Shown: positions 18,782 to 29,280, counted from the first letter of the stretch. The stretch: 64,000 nucleotides of DNA from Thalassobaculum litoreum DSM 18839 (GCF_900102465.1 NZ_FNBW01000002.1:62001-126000); one strand, 5' to 3'. Translations and numbers: made by a program. The notes: generated by a model not told the origin, from the sequence alone.

Positions 18782-19198
18782 TCAGGCCGGGGCACCGCCG
18801 CCGACCAGATCCCGTATTCTCTGGGGTAGCCGTACCGGCCGCCCCCGCTTGTTCACCCCGGCGATCACCAGGTCCAGCACCACCAGGGGCTCGGACTCGC
18901 CCTGGCGGACCACTTCCTGCACCGCCTCCAGCGCCGCGCCGCGCACCCCGGTGATCCGGGTGACGACTTCCAGGGCGTCGTCGAGCACCGCCGGTGCGCG
19001 GTAGTCGACGGTGCAGCGCCGCACCACGAAGGCGAAATCCTCCTGCTCGCGCATCTCACGCTGTTCGACCCCGCCGGCGCGGAGGAATTCCGTCCGCGCC
19101 CGCTCGGCATACCGCAGATAATTGGCGTGGTAGACCACCCCGCCCGCATCCGTATCCTCGTAATAGACACGCACGGGGAACCGGAAGGGATCAGACAT
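18782..19198 (-). CDS. ybgC: Tol-associated acyl-CoA thioesterase YbgC
   Basis: This small hotdog-fold thioesterase is the usual first gene of tol-pal operons and hydrolyses short- or medium-chain acyl-CoA. The catalytic segment is at the N-terminus: [21 protein letters not shown], with the active-site Asp in the EDTDAGG turn. The 138-residue length is typical. The start overlaps the ruvB stop by eight bases, joining the ruv and tol groups into one run. Its exact role beside Tol-Pal is not established. Confidence 0.95.
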   Translation of the reverse strand: MSDPFRFPVRVYYEDTDAGGVVYHANYLRYAERARTEFLRAGGVEQREMREQEDFAFVVRRCTVDYRAPAVLDDALEVVTRITGVRGAALEAVQEVVRQGESEPLVVLDLVIAGVNKRGRPVRLPQRIRDLVGGGAPA

Positions 19199-20279
19199 CG
19201 TCCTCCCCTCGGCCGAGCAGGTCGAGTTGCGGCTCGATCGCCTTCGGCGGCGTGAGGCAGAGATAGCGCCAGCCCGCCGCCGACAGGATACGACCGCGCG
19301 GCGTGCGCTGGATCAGCCCCTGCTGCATCAGATACGGCTCGATGACCTCCTCGATCACGTCGCGCTGTTCGCCCAGCGCCGCCCCCAGGGTCTCCGCCCC
19401 CACCGGGCCGCCGCCGTAGTTCTCGGCGATGCAGCCCATGTAGCGCCGGTCCATGGCGTCGAGACCGCGCTTGTCGATGTCGAGCCGGGTCAGAGCGGCA
19501 TCGGCCAGGACCGCGTCGACGACCTTCTTGCCGGCGACAGCGGCGAAGTCCCGCACCCGGCGCAGCAGCCGGCCGGCCACGCGCGGCGTACCACGGGCGC
19601 GCCTGGCGATCTCGCCGGCTCCGTCCTCGGTCAGGCCGAAGGACAGCAGATCGGCCCCGCGCTTGACGATCCGGGTCAGTTCCTCCGGCTCGTAGAACTG
19701 CAGGCGCAGGGGAATGCCGAAGCGCTCGCGCAGGGGCGTGGTGATCAGGCCCGACCGGGTCGTCGCGGCGACGAGCGTGAACGGCGCCAGATCGATGCGG
19801 ATCGATCGCGCGGCTGGCCCTTCGCCAATGATGAGGTCGAGCTGAAAATCCTCCATGGCGGGATACAGCACTTCCTCTACGGCAGGATTAAGGCGATGTA
19901 TTTCGTCAATAAACAGGACATCGCGCGGCTGCAGGTTGGTCAGAAGGGCCGCGAGATCGCCGGCCTTGGCGATCACCGGGCCGGAGGTCGCGCGGAAGTT
20001 CACGCCGAGCTCGCGCGCCACGATCTGCGCCAGGGTGGTCTTGCCCAGCCCCGGCGGGCCGAACAGCAGGACATGGTCCAGCGCCTCGCTGCGCCCCCGC
20101 GCTGCATCGATGAAGACCTTGAGGTTCTCGCGCAGCTTTTTCTGGCCGGTGAAGTCGTCGAGGGTCTGCGGGCGCAGCGTAGTCTCCGCCATATCCTCCG
20201 GCAGCCGGTCGCCGTCGATCAGGCGGTCGCCATCCTCAAGCGCGGCGTCCTCCGCTTCCTCGTCCCAGTCGCCGCTCAT
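19191..20279 (-). CDS. ruvB: Holliday junction branch-migration ATPase RuvB
   Basis: RuvB is the hexameric AAA+ motor that drives Holliday-junction migration with RuvA. After an acidic N-terminal leader of about 35 residues come TLDDFTGQ (around 36), Walker [10 protein letters not shown] (about 74-82), Walker [10 protein letters not shown] and the sensor AATTRSG. The C-terminal winged-helix region ends with TPRGR. Length (362) fits, with a slightly long N-terminus. The start overlaps the ruvA stop by four bases; ruvC-ruvA-ruvB are all coupled. Confidence 0.98.
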   Translation of the reverse strand: MSGDWDEEAEDAALEDGDRLIDGDRLPEDMAETTLRPQTLDDFTGQKKLRENLKVFIDAARGRSEALDHVLLFGPPGLGKTTLAQIVARELGVNFRATSGPVIAKAGDLAALLTNLQPRDVLFIDEIHRLNPAVEEVLYPAMEDFQLDLIIGEGPAARSIRIDLAPFTLVAATTRSGLITTPLRERFGIPLRLQFYEPEELTRIVKRGADLLSFGLTEDGAGEIARRARGTPRVAGRLLRRVRDFAAVAGKKVVDAVLADAALTRLDIDKRGLDAMDRRYMGCIAENYGGGPVGAETLGAALGEQRDVIEEVIEPYLMQQGLIQRTPRGRILSAAGWRYLCLTPPKAIEPQLDLLGRGEDDV

Positions 20280-20899
20280 CCGGCCAGTTCCTTCAGCCCG
20301 CCGGTGATCAGCCGGTCGAGGGCCGCGTCGGCGCCGAGCGCCGCCTGGGCCACCTGCACCGCGCCATAGGCCTCGGCCCGGCCGTAACCGAGATTGACCA
20401 GGGCGGAGACGGCGTCGTTCAGGGTGTCGCCGCCGGCGGCCTTGACCGCCGCGTTGCGGGCCGCGGCCGGCGCATCGGCGGCGATCCCCAGCGCCACGTT
20501 GACGGTCTTGTCCTTGAGCTCGTTGACGATGCGCGTCGCCAGCTTCGGGCCGACCCCGTCGGCGCGGGTCAGCAGGGTGCGGTCCTGGGCGGCGATAGCG
20601 GTGAACAGCTCGTCCGGCGACAGCACGGTCAGGATCGACAGCGCATGCTTGGCGCCCACCCCCTGCACCGTCTGCAGCATACGGAACGACGCCTTCTCCG
20701 AGCCGCTGGAGAAGCCGTAGAGGTGGATGTGGTCCTCGCGGACATGGGTCTCCACCTCGACCTTCACCGCCTCGCCCACATTTCCGAGCGCACTCAGCGT
20801 GCGGCCGGAGCAGAAGATCAGATAGCCGACGCCGTTGACATCGATCACCGCCTGACCGTCGCCGGAGCCGTCGAGAATGCCCTTCAGGCGCGCGATCAT
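20276..20899 (-). CDS. ruvA: Holliday junction DNA-binding subunit RuvA
   Basis: RuvA tetramers hold the four-way junction in a flat form and load RuvB. The N-terminal OB-fold domain begins [10 protein letters not shown], which is the family start, and is followed by two helix-hairpin-helix regions (around [13 protein letters not shown] and [17 protein letters not shown]). A flexible Ala-rich linker leads to the C-terminal RuvB-binding domain ([16 protein letters not shown]). At 207 residues it is normal. The start overlaps the ruvC stop and the stop overlaps ruvB. Confidence 0.97.
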   Translation of the reverse strand: MIARLKGILDGSGDGQAVIDVNGVGYLIFCSGRTLSALGNVGEAVKVEVETHVREDHIHLYGFSSGSEKASFRMLQTVQGVGAKHALSILTVLSPDELFTAIAAQDRTLLTRADGVGPKLATRIVNELKDKTVNVALGIAADAPAAARNAAVKAAGGDTLNDAVSALVNLGYGRAEAYGAVQVAQAALGADAALDRLITGGLKELAG

Positions 20900-21510
20900 G
20901 AGCCGCCTCCTCCTACCGGTTCCTTGGCGGCCGCTTCCTTGGCCAGCGCCGCCGCGATCGCCCGCTCCAGCCCCGGCGCCATGTCGGTCACCGCCCCGGT
21001 CTTGCGCGCCGCCACCCCGGCCGACTGACCGAAGGAGGCGCGCGACTGGACGTAATGGGCGTGGCAGACCGCCACGGCGAGGGCATCGGCGGCGTCCGGG
21101 CTCTTGATAACTGCACCGGGCAGCAAAGTGGCGATCATCGCCTGCACCTGTTCCTTGGCCGCGTTGCCGGTGCCGACCACCGCCTTCTTCACCCGCTTGG
21201 GCGCGTATTCGGCGACCCGCAGCCCGGCCTTGGCAGGGGCGAGCAGCACGACGCCCCGGGCCAGCCCGAGCTTCAAGGTGCTCTCCGGGTTGCGGTTGAC
21301 GAAGGTCTCCTCGACCGCCGCCTCGTCCGGCTTGAAGCGGTCGATCAGGTCCAGGATGCCGTCATAGAGCTGCACCAGGCGGGTGGCGATATCGGCGCTG
21401 CCGTCGGAATGCACGGTGCCGTCGGCGACGTGACGCAGGCGCACGCCGTCGGTCTCGATCACCCCCCAACCGGTATTCCTGAGGCCGGGGTCGAGCCCGA
21501 TCAGCCGCAT
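20896..21510 (-). CDS. ruvC: Holliday junction resolvase RuvC
   Basis: RuvC cleaves Holliday junctions symmetrically. The RNase H-like fold begins [16 protein letters not shown], with catalytic Asp7. The second acidic site is in the [19 protein letters not shown] segment, and the third is the [16 protein letters not shown] region near residue 140. A 40-residue C-terminal tail is longer than in E. coli. It is the first gene of the overlapping ruvCAB set, and yebC lies 42 bases upstream. Confidence 0.97.
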   Translation of the reverse strand: MRLIGLDPGLRNTGWGVIETDGVRLRHVADGTVHSDGSADIATRLVQLYDGILDLIDRFKPDEAAVEETFVNRNPESTLKLGLARGVVLLAPAKAGLRVAEYAPKRVKKAVVGTGNAAKEQVQAMIATLLPGAVIKSPDAADALAVAVCHAHYVQSRASFGQSAGVAARKTGAVTDMAPGLERAIAAALAKEAAAKEPVGGGGS

Positions 21511-21552
21511 GCGCGTCTCCGTGATGCCGCCTCCTGCAACCCGATTCCGGGA

Positions 21553-22302
21553 TCAGGCGGATAGTTTCGCCATGACGTCGTCGGCGATGTCGAAATTCGC
21601 CGAGACCTGCTGCACGTCGTCATTGTCTTCCAGGGTGTCGAACAGCTTGATCAGCGTGCCCGCCTGGTCCTCGTCCACCGCGACGGTGTTCAGCGGCTTC
21701 CAGGTCAGGCCGGCCGACTGCGGCTCGCCCAGCGTGGCTTCCAGCGCCTCGCGCACGGTGTTGAAGTCCTCCACCGGGCAGGTGATCTCGTGTTCCGCTT
21801 CGGTGCTCTCGGCGTTCTCGGCCCCGGCCTCGATCGCCGCCTCCAGCACCTCGTCGGCGCTGCCGACCTCGGCCGGATAGATGATCTGACCGACCCGGTT
21901 GAACATGAAGGACACCGAGTTGGTCTCCCCCAGGTTGCCGCCGAACTTGGAGAAGGCGGCGCGGACTTCCGAGGCGGTGCGGTTGCGGTTGTCGGTCAGC
22001 GCGTCGACGATCATGGCCACGCCGCCGGGGCCGTAGCCCTCGTAGCGCACGTCCTCCCAGTTGGTGTCGTCGCCGCCGCCCGAGCCCTTCTTGATCGCGC
22101 GTTCGATATTGTCCTTGGGCATGTTCTCCTTGCGCGCGGCCGCGATCGCGGTGCGCAGCGCCGGGTTCGATGCCGGATCGTCGCCGCCGGTCTTCGCCGC
22201 GACCTGAATCTCTCGGGTCAGGCGGGTGAAGATCTTGGCGCGCTTCTTATCCTGCGCGCCCTTGCGGTACATGATGTTCTTGAACTGGGAATGACCGGCC
22301 AT
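21553..22302 (-). CDS. yebC: YebC/PmpR family protein
   Basis: The protein begins [18 protein letters not shown], the usual start of the family, so I use ATG 22302 (preceded by GGGAG) and not the TTG two codons upstream. Members bind DNA or act at the ribosome as translation factors for difficult motifs; which applies here is unknown. Three domains fit the 249-residue length, including the conserved central [13 protein letters not shown] segment and the acidic C-terminal half. It sits upstream of ruvC, the arrangement found in most proteobacteria. Confidence 0.95.
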   Translation of the reverse strand: MAGHSQFKNIMYRKGAQDKKRAKIFTRLTREIQVAAKTGGDDPASNPALRTAIAAARKENMPKDNIERAIKKGSGGGDDTNWEDVRYEGYGPGGVAMIVDALTDNRNRTASEVRAAFSKFGGNLGETNSVSFMFNRVGQIIYPAEVGSADEVLEAAIEAGAENAESTEAEHEITCPVEDFNTVREALEATLGEPQSAGLTWKPLNTVAVDEDQAGTLIKLFDTLEDNDDVQQVSANFDIADDVMAKLSA

Positions 22303-22616
22303 TTCCAAACGCTCCCGTCCGCGACCGTTCGTGGCGCGAATCGCTTCTCTATACCAGATGTAGGGGTTCGACGCACGGCTTCAGCCCTGTCGCCCCGGCA
22401 CCGACGCGGCGCCGCGCGGGGGTGTAGCACAGGCGGGGGTGTGGGGTGAACTGCCTCGCGTTTATCTCACGTCCGTCATCCCGGTTTGGCCCGGATTTGA
22501 TCCGGGGCAAGGCCGGGACCGAGCACTCGACCGGACGGGCTGGGTCCCGGCCCGAGCCCGGATCATGTCCGGTCTCGTCCGGGATGACGTGGTAGTTGGA
22601 TAGAGGACGTGCCCCC
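22303..22616. other. Intergenic region between yebC and ymdB-like gene
   Basis: This 314-base gap holds one palindromic repeat element (22474-22589, listed separately) and the presumed promoter of yebC in its first 150 bases. No RNA gene or conserved small ORF was recognised. Open frames across the repeat have no protein-like character. Confidence 0.6.
22474..22589. repeat. REP-like palindromic element, copy 1
   Basis: The element is bounded by perfect 11-base inverted ends, CGTCATCCCGG at 22474-22484 and CCGGGATGACG at 22579-22589. Inside lies a second perfect pair, GGCCGGGACC (22511-22520) with GGTCCCGGCC (22543-22552), and a small CCCGGAT/ATCCGGG hairpin near 22490-22506. A whole-element cruciform or RNA fold is possible. 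Two related copies occur in this window. Confidence 0.8.
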
Positions 22617-23432
22617 TCACCCCACCGGCATCGTCTCCGCCAGCAGCCCGCCGACCCGCACCGGTTCGGCGCTGATCGCCAGGCCGGTGCGGTCGTCGGT
22701 CACCACGAAAATCCCGCAGACCGTCGCCTCGCCGTCCGCCGCCTCGAGCCGCGGGGTCGGCAGCTTGGTGGTGAAGCGTTTGACCGGGTATTCCTTCTTC
22801 ATCCCGATCACGCTGTCGTAGTCGCCGCACATGCCGGCGTCGCTCTGATACGCCGTGCCGTTGGCCAGCACCATGACGTCGGCCGTCGGCACATGGGTGT
22901 GGGTGCCGACCACCAGCGACACCCGGCCGTCGAAGGCGTGGCCGAAGGCCATCTTCTCGCTGGTCGCCTCGCCGTGGATGTCGAGCAGGATGAAATCCAC
23001 GTCGCCGCCCAGCGCGGTGCCGTCGATCGCCTTCTCAACCGCGGCGAAGGGGTCGTCGAGCGGATCCATGAACAGCCGGCACATGGCGTTGATCACCAGC
23101 ACCCGGCGGCCGTCGCGGGTCTCGTGCACCACCGCGCCCTTGCCCGGCGTGCCCGGCGGGAAGTTGATCGGGCGCACCAGACGGTCGTCGTCGGCGATGG
23201 CGTCGAGGATCTCGCGCTGGTCCCAGACGTGGTTGCCGGTGGTGATCACGTCGACGCCGACGTCGTAGAGCTCGCCGCAGATCTTGGCGGTGATGCCGAA
23301 ACCGTGGGCCGAGTTCTCGCCGTTGACAACGACGAAGTCGGTCTTCAGGTCCCGCATCAGCGCGGGGAGATGATGGATGACCGCCTCGCGGCCGGACCGT
23401 CCGACGATGTCGCCGAGGAACAACAGACGCAC
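22617..23432 (-). CDS. TIGR00282/YmdB-family metallophosphoesterase
   Basis: A calcineurin-like phosphoesterase of 271 residues. The metal-binding motifs appear in order: GDIVGRSG at the N-terminus (Asp8), VVNGENSAHG near residue 40, TGNHVWDQ near 67, LDIHGEATSEK near 150 and GTHTHVPTAD near 175. The family includes Bacillus YmdB, a 2',3'-cyclic nucleotide phosphodiesterase. The substrate here is not known. It is three bases downstream of the folate cyclo-ligase stop and is probably co-transcribed with it. This pairing is common in Alphaproteobacteria. Confidence 0.9.
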   Translation of the reverse strand: MRLLFLGDIVGRSGREAVIHHLPALMRDLKTDFVVVNGENSAHGFGITAKICGELYDVGVDVITTGNHVWDQREILDAIADDDRLVRPINFPPGTPGKGAVVHETRDGRRVLVINAMCRLFMDPLDDPFAAVEKAIDGTALGGDVDFILLDIHGEATSEKMAFGHAFDGRVSLVVGTHTHVPTADVMVLANGTAYQSDAGMCGDYDSVIGMKKEYPVKRFTTKLPTPRLEAADGEATVCGIFVVTDDRTGLAISAEPVRVGGLLAETMPVG

Positions 23433-23435
23433 GTT

Positions 23436-24035
23436 CTACTCCGAAATATCGATGAAGCCGGCCTCGGTCACGAAGCCGTTCAGCAAGGCGTCATGCGCCC
23501 CGGCGGGCACCGCGTCGACCTCCTGGCCGGCGAAGGCGACGCCGATCGCCTGGATCGTCTGCCATTCGCGCAGGGCCGCGAGCGTGCGGTCGTAATAGCC
23601 GCCGCCATAGCCCAGGCGCCGTCCCCTTCGGTCGAAGGCCAGCAGCGGCACCAGGAGCAGGGTCGGGTAGACCACTTCGGCCTCGGGCCCCGGCTCCGAG
23701 GTGCCGTAGGGGCCGGGCACCAGCTCCTCGTCCGGCTCCCAGGCGCGGAAGATCAGCGCCTGCTTGTCGTCCGGCACGACCGGCAGGGCGATGCGGCAGC
23801 CGGCCGACCAGAGCGCGGTCAGGCAGGGCCGCGGGTCGATCTCGTCGCGCATCGGCCAGTAGCCGGAGACCACGGTCCCGGAAGACGGCGCAACCGCCCC
23901 GGAAAGATGCATCGCCAGCCGGTTGGCCGCGTCGGCCGTGTCGGCGGCCAGCGCCTCGCGCTGGCGGGCCATGCGCTGACGCAGCTCGGCTTTGGCGCGG
24001 CTGAGTTCTTCTGGGTCGAGAATGGGATCGGTCAT
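23436..24035 (-). CDS. 5-formyltetrahydrofolate cyclo-ligase
   Basis: The enzyme converts 5-formyltetrahydrofolate to 5,10-methenyltetrahydrofolate using ATP. The start chosen, ATG 24035, gives 199 residues, the normal length; the frame continues 25 codons upstream into the 3' flank of the 6S RNA and shows no family similarity there. Key segments are the N-terminal AKAELRQRMARQR, the central YWPMRDEIDPR, and the phosphate-binding RRGRRLGYGGGYYDRTL. It lies directly downstream of the predicted 6S RNA, the same arrangement as ssrS-ygfA in E. coli, where both can be on one transcript. Confidence 0.93.
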   Translation of the reverse strand: MTDPILDPEELSRAKAELRQRMARQREALAADTADAANRLAMHLSGAVAPSSGTVVSGYWPMRDEIDPRPCLTALWSAGCRIALPVVPDDKQALIFRAWEPDEELVPGPYGTSEPGPEAEVVYPTLLLVPLLAFDRRGRRLGYGGGYYDRTLAALREWQTIQAIGVAFAGQEVDAVPAGAHDALLNGFVTEAGFIDISE

Positions 24036-24121
24036 CACGGCTCTAGGGTCAGGTCGAAAGGATTCCCGCAGCCGCACGGCCTCTGAAGACACGCGGCCCG
24101 CTGGGCACATGCCCTAGGAAG

Positions 24122-24236
24122 TTCAGTGCGACGGAGCCGCCTCGGCCGTTGGCATTTGCATACCCTCTGTGGCCTGCATAGCAGGTGGGCGCCGCGATTC
24201 CGAGACCACGGTCCCGAAAGAGGCAGCTCCCTCAGA
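24122..24236 (-). ncRNA. ssrS: 6S RNA
   Basis: 6S RNA mimics an open promoter and sequesters the housekeeping RNA polymerase. Between zapA and the folate cyclo-ligase, on the same strand, an 11-pair stem joins GGAGCTGCCTC (24230-24220) and GAGGCGGCTCC (24143-24133). The enclosed segment contains CTTTCGGGACCGTGG and CACCTGC...GCAGG hairpin elements as I recall them from alphaproteobacterial 6S RNAs. A perfect TATAAT lies just upstream. Synteny zapA-ssrS-ygfA is conserved in proteobacteria. Exact ends are estimated. Confidence 0.8.
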
Positions 24237-24239
24237 GAG

Positions 24240-24245
24240 ATTATA
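24240..24245 (-). promoter_or_regulatory. -10 element of the 6S RNA promoter
   Basis: A perfect TATAAT on the minus strand ends about six bases before the predicted 5' end of the 6S RNA. No clear -35 hexamer at 16-18 bases was found; TTGTCA occurs 22 bases upstream of the -10, which is too far for normal spacing. Confidence 0.6.
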
Positions 24246-24394
24246 GCCCCAGGGGTAAAGTGCGGCCTGACAAACCGCGCCGCCCCGTCGCTGATCCCAA
24301 CGTAAACCCGGACCCGGCAAATTCAAGCGAAGATGTAGCTGTCAGTGCGGTCGGCATCGAAGACGGCACCGGGGGAAGGCCACGAAACGGCGGT

Positions 24395-24724
24395 TCAGGC
24401 GCCTTCCAGGCGGCCGGCGATCCGCTCGATCCGCTCGGCCAGACCCTCGATGGCGAGCGACATGTCCTCCAGCTCGTTGGGCGAGAACTCCTCGTCCCCC
24501 TCGTCGACCTCGTTGGCGGCATCGCGCAGGTCCATGAGCTCGTCGGCCACCAGCAGGCTGGCCATCACCAGCAGGCGGGTGTCGCCGACCTGGCCGACCT
24601 GTTCCACCATGTCGGCCACATGGGCGTCGACCATCTGGGCCAGCTCGCCGAGCCGCTTCTCCTGGCCGTCCTCGCAGGCGATGCGGTAGGACTTGCCGTT
24701 GATGCTGATATCGACCTGGGCCAA
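24395..24724 (-). CDS. zapA: Cell division protein ZapA
   Basis: ZapA bundles and stabilises FtsZ filaments at the division site. The protein (109 residues) starts MAQVDISINGKSYRIAC, the beta-strand typical of the ZapA globular domain, and contains the conserved QEKRLGELAQMVD helix. A C-terminal amphipathic helix (about 68-108) forms the dimerising coiled coil. The family is short and divergent, but position upstream of 6S RNA and next to a DUF4164 protein is the standard alphaproteobacterial context. It starts three bases after the stop of that small protein. Confidence 0.92.
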   Translation of the reverse strand: MAQVDISINGKSYRIACEDGQEKRLGELAQMVDAHVADMVEQVGQVGDTRLLVMASLLVADELMDLRDAANEVDEGDEEFSPNELEDMSLAIEGLAERIERIAGRLEGA

Positions 24725-24727
24725 GGA

Positions 24728-24949
24728 TCAGGGCTCCAACACGAGTTTGAGCTGACCGATCGCCTTGTCGAGCCGCTGCTCGACCTGATCGGCCGCCTTG
24801 GAGAGTTTGGCGTAATCCCGACGCATTTCGGACAACTCGCCCGTCACCGCGGAGCCGTCTCCACCGGATTCGTCGAGTCCTTCCAGCGCCTTTTCAAGAC
24901 GGGAGACCGCCTTGTCCAGCCGTTCACGTGCCGCATTCAGCCGAGACAT
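24728..24949 (-). CDS. DUF4164-type small coiled-coil protein
   Basis: This 73-residue protein is almost wholly helical, with heptad-like spacing of Leu and Ala from MSRLNAARERLDKAVSRL to the C-terminal QRLDKAIGQLKLVLEP. A Gly/Ser-rich hinge (ESGGDGS) divides it. It matches the small DUF4164 proteins that precede zapA in Alphaproteobacteria. No function is established; co-translation with zapA suggests a division-related partner, which is inference. It diverges from tkt. Confidence 0.75.
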   Translation of the reverse strand: MSRLNAARERLDKAVSRLEKALEGLDESGGDGSAVTGELSEMRRDYAKLSKAADQVEQRLDKAIGQLKLVLEP

Positions 24950-25237
24950 TCCCGCCGTCCTGGTCCGCCAATCCCGTCCACCGCCGGCGATTCGTCGCCC
25001 GAAACCCGCGATGTACCCCCTGAAACGAAGGAGTTAAGTCCCGTCCTTGAGGTGCCGTATGATATCCGCCGGTCCCACCTACCGTCAATCGAACCGGCAT
25101 GTGGGGTTCCGCACCCCGCATATATTGCGCCTCGGAGCCCCCGGCCCGCTTGACGGAGCGTCGATGCCTCGGCATGTTCCGCGCCACCGAGGCGCCGGCG
25201 GTCGCTGGACGCCCGCCAAAAGCCCGCGAACCGTACC

Positions 25238-27241
25238 ATGACCGCTTCCGCACCGATTTCCGGCGCCGCCCTCTCGGACGGTGACCACGCCAGCCTCGCC
25301 AGCGCCATCCGCGCGCTTTCCATGGATGCCGTCGAACAGGCGAAGTCGGGGCACCCGGGCATGCCGATGGGCATGGCCGACGCCGCCGTCGTCCTGTTCT
25401 CGCAGTTCCTGCGCTTCGATCCCCGCCATCCGGACTGGGCCGACCGCGACCGGTTCGTCCTGTCGGCCGGCCACGGCTCGATGCTGCTGTACTCGCTGCT
25501 GCACCTGACCGGCTATGGCGACATGCCGCTGGAGGAGCTGAAGAAATTCCGCCAGCTCGGCTCCAAGACCGCGGGCCACCCGGAATACGGCGCCGCCGCC
25601 GGCATCGAGACCACGACCGGCCCGCTCGGCCAGGGCTTTGCCAACGCCGTCGGCATGGCGGTCGCCGAGCGCCACCTGAACGCCCGCTTCGGCGACGACC
25701 TGATCGACCACCGGGTCTGGGTCATCGCCGGCGACGGCTGCCTGATGGAGGGCGTGAGCCACGAGGCCGCCTCGCTGGCCGGCCATCTGGGCCTCGGCCG
25801 CATGAACGTCCTGTGGGACGACAACAAGATCTCCATCGACGGCCCGACCGACCTGACCCTGTCCGACGACGTGCCGGCGCGGTTCGTGTCCTACGGCTGG
25901 CACGTGGTGTCCTGCGACGGTCATGATCCGAAGGCGCTGGCCGCCGCCATGGCCGAGGCCGCGGCCGATCCGCGCCCGTCGCTGATCGCCTGCCGCACCA
26001 CCATCGGCTTCGGCGCCCCGACCAAGGCCGGCAAGTCCTCCTCCCACGGCTCGCCGCTGGGTGCGGAGGAGATCGCCGGCACCCGCGCCGCCATCAACTG
26101 GCCGCACGGCCCCTTCGAGATCCCCGACGCGGTCACCGAGCTCGGCCTGTCGCTGGGCGACCGCGGTGCGGACGCCTACGATTCCTGGACCGCCCACCTC
26201 GCCAAGTCGGGCAAGAAGGACGATTTCGAGCGCGCCCTGTCCGGCGCCCTGCCGAAGGAACTGGCCGAGGCGATCAACGCCCACAAGAAAAGCCTGAGCG
26301 CCGAGCAGCCGAAGCTGGCCACCCGCGTGTCGTCGCAGAAGGCGCTGGAAGTGATCGCCCAGGTGGTGCCGGAGCTGCTGGGCGGCTCGGCCGACCTGTC
26401 GGGCTCGAACAACACTAAGGTCGGCTCCCAGGAGATCCTGGACAAGTCGAACTACGGCGGCCGCTACCTGCATTACGGGGTGCGCGAGCACGCCATGGCT
26501 GCGGCGATGAACGGCATGGCGCTGCATGGCGGCGTCATCCCCTATGGCGGCACCTTCCTGGTGTTCACCGACTATTGCCGCCCGTCGATCCGCCTGGCAG
26601 CCCTGATGGGCATCCGCTGCATCTTCGTCATGACCCACGACAGCATCGGCCTGGGCGAGGACGGCCCGACCCACCAGCCGGTGGAGCATCTGGCCGCCCT
26701 GCGCGCGATCCCGAACCTGGCGGTGTTCCGTCCGGCCGACGCGGTGGAGACCGCCGAGGCCTGGCAGCTTGCCCTGCAACGGGTCTCCGGCCCGAGCGTC
26801 CTGGCGCTGACCCGTCAGAACGTGCCGACGGTGCGCTCCGAGCATTCCGAGGCCAACCTGTCGGCCAAGGGCGGCTACGTGCTGGCCGAGGCCGAGGGCG
26901 CCCGCAAGGCGACCCTGATCGCCACCGGCAGCGAAATCGAGATCGCCATGGCCGCCAAGGCCCAGCTCGACGCCGAGGGCGTGCCGACCGCGGTGGTTTC
27001 GATGCCGTCGCTTGAACTTTTTGCCGCTCAGGGTCCGTCCTATACCAAGGAGGTGCTCGGCTCCGGCGTACGCGTGGTGGTGGAAGCCGGTGTGCGGCAG
27101 TGCTGGGACCGCCTGCTCGGCGAGAACGGCGTCTTCATCGGCATGTCCGGTTTCGGCGAGTCCGGCCCCTATCAGGAGCTGTACGCGCACTTCCGGATCA
27201 CGGCCGGCGACGTCGCCGGTGCGGTAAAGGCACGGATCTAG
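25238..27241 (+). CDS. tkt: Transketolase
   Basis: Transketolase moves two-carbon units in the pentose phosphate pathway using thiamine diphosphate. The 667-residue protein has [12 protein letters not shown] near residue 45 and the TPP motif GDGCLMEG...NKISIDG around 160-195. The pyrimidine domain contains [15 protein letters not shown] near 410, and [16 protein letters not shown] near 465 forms the active site. The C-terminal domain begins about 535. Length is standard. It leads the plus-strand tkt-gap-fba-thiE group; the upstream 288-base gap to the divergent DUF4164 gene should hold its promoter, but no confident hexamers were found there. Confidence 0.97.
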   Translation: MTASAPISGAALSDGDHASLASAIRALSMDAVEQAKSGHPGMPMGMADAAVVLFSQFLRFDPRHPDWADRDRFVLSAGHGSMLLYSLLHLTGYGDMPLEELKKFRQLGSKTAGHPEYGAAAGIETTTGPLGQGFANAVGMAVAERHLNARFGDDLIDHRVWVIAGDGCLMEGVSHEAASLAGHLGLGRMNVLWDDNKISIDGPTDLTLSDDVPARFVSYGWHVVSCDGHDPKALAAAMAEAAADPRPSLIACRTTIGFGAPTKAGKSSSHGSPLGAEEIAGTRAAINWPHGPFEIPDAVTELGLSLGDRGADAYDSWTAHLAKSGKKDDFERALSGALPKELAEAINAHKKSLSAEQPKLATRVSSQKALEVIAQVVPELLGGSADLSGSNNTKVGSQEILDKSNYGGRYLHYGVREHAMAAAMNGMALHGGVIPYGGTFLVFTDYCRPSIRLAALMGIRCIFVMTHDSIGLGEDGPTHQPVEHLAALRAIPNLAVFRPADAVETAEAWQLALQRVSGPSVLALTRQNVPTVRSEHSEANLSAKGGYVLAEAEGARKATLIATGSEIEIAMAAKAQLDAEGVPTAVVSMPSLELFAAQGPSYTKEVLGSGVRVVVEAGVRQCWDRLLGENGVFIGMSGFGESGPYQELYAHFRITAGDVAGAVKARI

Positions 27242-27318
27242 TGGTGTTATTGGCGTCGATCTGACCCATATCCCCACCTGACAATCAGTTATGTGACGAC
27301 ACTCGGAGGAGAGAGACG

Positions 27319-28326
27319 ATGGCCACGAAGGTTGCGATCAACGGGTTTGGACGGATCGGCCGCCTCGTGTTGCGCGCGCTGTACGAATCGAAGCGCGACG
27401 ATATCGAGGTTGTTCTGGTGAACGATCTGGGCCCGGTGGAGAGCAACGCCCACCTGTTCCGCTACGACACCGTGCACGGCCGCTTCCCGGGCAAGGTGAC
27501 CACCGGCGAGGACTGGATGGATATCGGCCTCGGCAAGATCAAGGTGACCGCCGAGCGCGACCCGGCCAACCTGCCGCACAAGGATCTCGGCGTCGACATC
27601 GCGCTGGACTGCACCGGCATCTTCACCAAGCGCGAGCAGGCCGCCAAGCACCTCGAGGCGGGCGCCAAGAAGGTCGTCATCTCCGCCCCGGCGACCGGCG
27701 CCGACCTGACCGTCGTCTACGGCGTGAACCACGACCAGCTCACCGCCGAGCACGAGGTCATCTCTAACGCGTCGTGCACCACCAACTGCCTCGCCCCGGT
27801 GGCCTTCGTGCTGAACAACGCCATCGGCATCGAGCGTGGCTACATGACCACGATCCACGCCTATACCGGCGACCAGCCGACCCTGGACACGCTGCACAAG
27901 GACCTGCACCGCGCCCGCGCCGCGGCCCAGTCGATGATCCCGACCTCCACCGGTGCGGCCAAGGCCGTCGGCCTGGTGCTGCCGGAGCTGGCCGGCAAGC
28001 TGGACGGTACCTCGGTGCGCGTCCCGACCGCGAATGTCAGCCTGATCGACTTCAAGTTCGTGCCGAAGCGCGACACCAGCATCGAAGAGGTCAACAAGGC
28101 GATCTCCGATGCTGCCAACGGTCCGCTGAAGGGGATCCTCGGCATCAATGACGAGCCGCTGGTGTCCACCGACTTCAACCACGACAGCCACTCCTCGACC
28201 TTCGATCTGGGCCAGACCCAGGTGATCGAGGGCAAGATGGTCCGCGTGCTGTCCTGGTACGACAACGAGTGGGGCTTCTCCAACCGCATGCTGGACACCA
28301 CCGCTGCGCTGGCGAAAACCCTCTAA
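27319..28326 (+). CDS. gap: Type I glyceraldehyde-3-phosphate dehydrogenase
   Basis: GAPDH oxidises glyceraldehyde 3-phosphate to 1,3-bisphosphoglycerate, or the reverse in gluconeogenesis. The NAD-binding start [17 protein letters not shown], the catalytic cysteine in [12 protein letters not shown] (near residue 153) and the C-terminal [13 protein letters not shown] are all present in a 335-residue protein. A strong CGGAGGAG ribosome site precedes the ATG. It follows tkt by 77 bases and precedes fba by 27. In related genomes pgk often stands between gap and fba; here it is absent. Confidence 0.98.
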   Translation: MATKVAINGFGRIGRLVLRALYESKRDDIEVVLVNDLGPVESNAHLFRYDTVHGRFPGKVTTGEDWMDIGLGKIKVTAERDPANLPHKDLGVDIALDCTGIFTKREQAAKHLEAGAKKVVISAPATGADLTVVYGVNHDQLTAEHEVISNASCTTNCLAPVAFVLNNAIGIERGYMTTIHAYTGDQPTLDTLHKDLHRARAAAQSMIPTSTGAAKAVGLVLPELAGKLDGTSVRVPTANVSLIDFKFVPKRDTSIEEVNKAISDAANGPLKGILGINDEPLVSTDFNHDSHSSTFDLGQTQVIEGKMVRVLSWYDNEWGFSNRMLDTTAALAKTL

Positions 28327-28353
28327 GACACGAGCGATCCGAGGAGAGCACCC

Positions 28354-29280
28354 ATGAAGATCACCCAGAAGGTCAAGAAGATCCTGGATTGCTACGAGAG
28401 CGACAATCCCGGGACCAAGACCAACCTCGCCCGCATCCTGATGCAGGGTAAGCTCGGCGGCACCGGCAAGGTCGTGATCCTGCCGGTCGACCAGGGCTTC
28501 GAGCACGGCCCGGCGCGCAGCTTCGCGCCGAACCCGGAAGGCTACGACCCGCACTACCACTACAAGCTGGCGATCGACGCGGGCCTGAACGCCTACGCCG
28601 CGCCGCTGGGCATGCTGGAGGCCGGAGCCGACAGCTTCGCCGGGGCGATCCCGACCATCCTGAAGGTCAACTCCTCCAACAGCCTCGCCCGCGACAAGGA
28701 AGGCCCGTCCCAGGCCATCACCGGCTCGGTCGGCGACGCCCTGCGTCTCGGCTGCTCGGCCATCGGCTTCACGATCTACCCGGGCTCGGACTCCCAGTTC
28801 GAGATGATGGGCCAGATCCGCGAGATGGCCGAAGAGGCGAAGGCTTTCGGCCTCGCCGTCGTCATGTGGTCCTACCCGCGCGGCGGCGACCTCTCGAAGG
28901 AAGCCGAGACCTCGGTCGATGTCTGCGCCTATGCCGCCCACATGGCGGCACTGATGGGCGCGCACATCATCAAGGTCAAGCCGCCGAAGGATGGCATTGG
29001 CCTGGAGGCCGCCCGCAAGGCCTATGAGAGCAACGGCATCCCGACCTCGACCCTGGCCGAGCGGATCAAGCACGTCATGCAGGCGAGCTTCAACGGCCGC
29101 CGCATCGTGGTGTTCTCCGGCGGCGACGCCAAGGGCCTGGACGGCCTGATGGAAGAGGTCCGCGGCCTGTACGAGGGCGGCGCCAACGGCTCGATCATCG
29201 GCCGCAACACCTTCCAGCGCCCGCGCGACGAGGCCCTGGCGATGCTCGACCAGATCATCGACATCTACAAAGGCAAGTGA
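28354..29280 (+). CDS. fbaB: Class I fructose-bisphosphate aldolase (FbaB/DhnA type)
   Basis: The 308-residue protein is an aldolase of the DeoC/FbaB-like class I group, which uses a Schiff-base lysine and needs no zinc. The [11 protein letters not shown] segment (about 44-54), WSYPRGG (about 170) and the Schiff-base region [11 protein letters not shown] (about 205-215) mark the family; FSGGDAKG and [11 protein letters not shown] form the phosphate site at the C-terminal end of the barrel. It is not the metal-dependent class II enzyme. It acts in glycolysis and gluconeogenesis next to gap. The stop overlaps the thiE GTG start. Confidence 0.93.
   Translation: MKITQKVKKILDCYESDNPGTKTNLARILMQGKLGGTGKVVILPVDQGFEHGPARSFAPNPEGYDPHYHYKLAIDAGLNAYAAPLGMLEAGADSFAGAIPTILKVNSSNSLARDKEGPSQAITGSVGDALRLGCSAIGFTIYPGSDSQFEMMGQIREMAEEAKAFGLAVVMWSYPRGGDLSKEAETSVDVCAYAAHMAALMGAHIIKVKPPKDGIGLEAARKAYESNGIPTSTLAERIKHVMQASFNGRRIVVFSGGDAKGLDGLMEEVRGLYEGGANGSIIGRNTFQRPRDEALAMLDQIIDIYKGK

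Noticed and set aside
25085-27277. Long open frame antisense to tkt
   Set aside because: Same artefact: Gly/His/Arg/Gln-rich translation without family features, opposite a clear transketolase.
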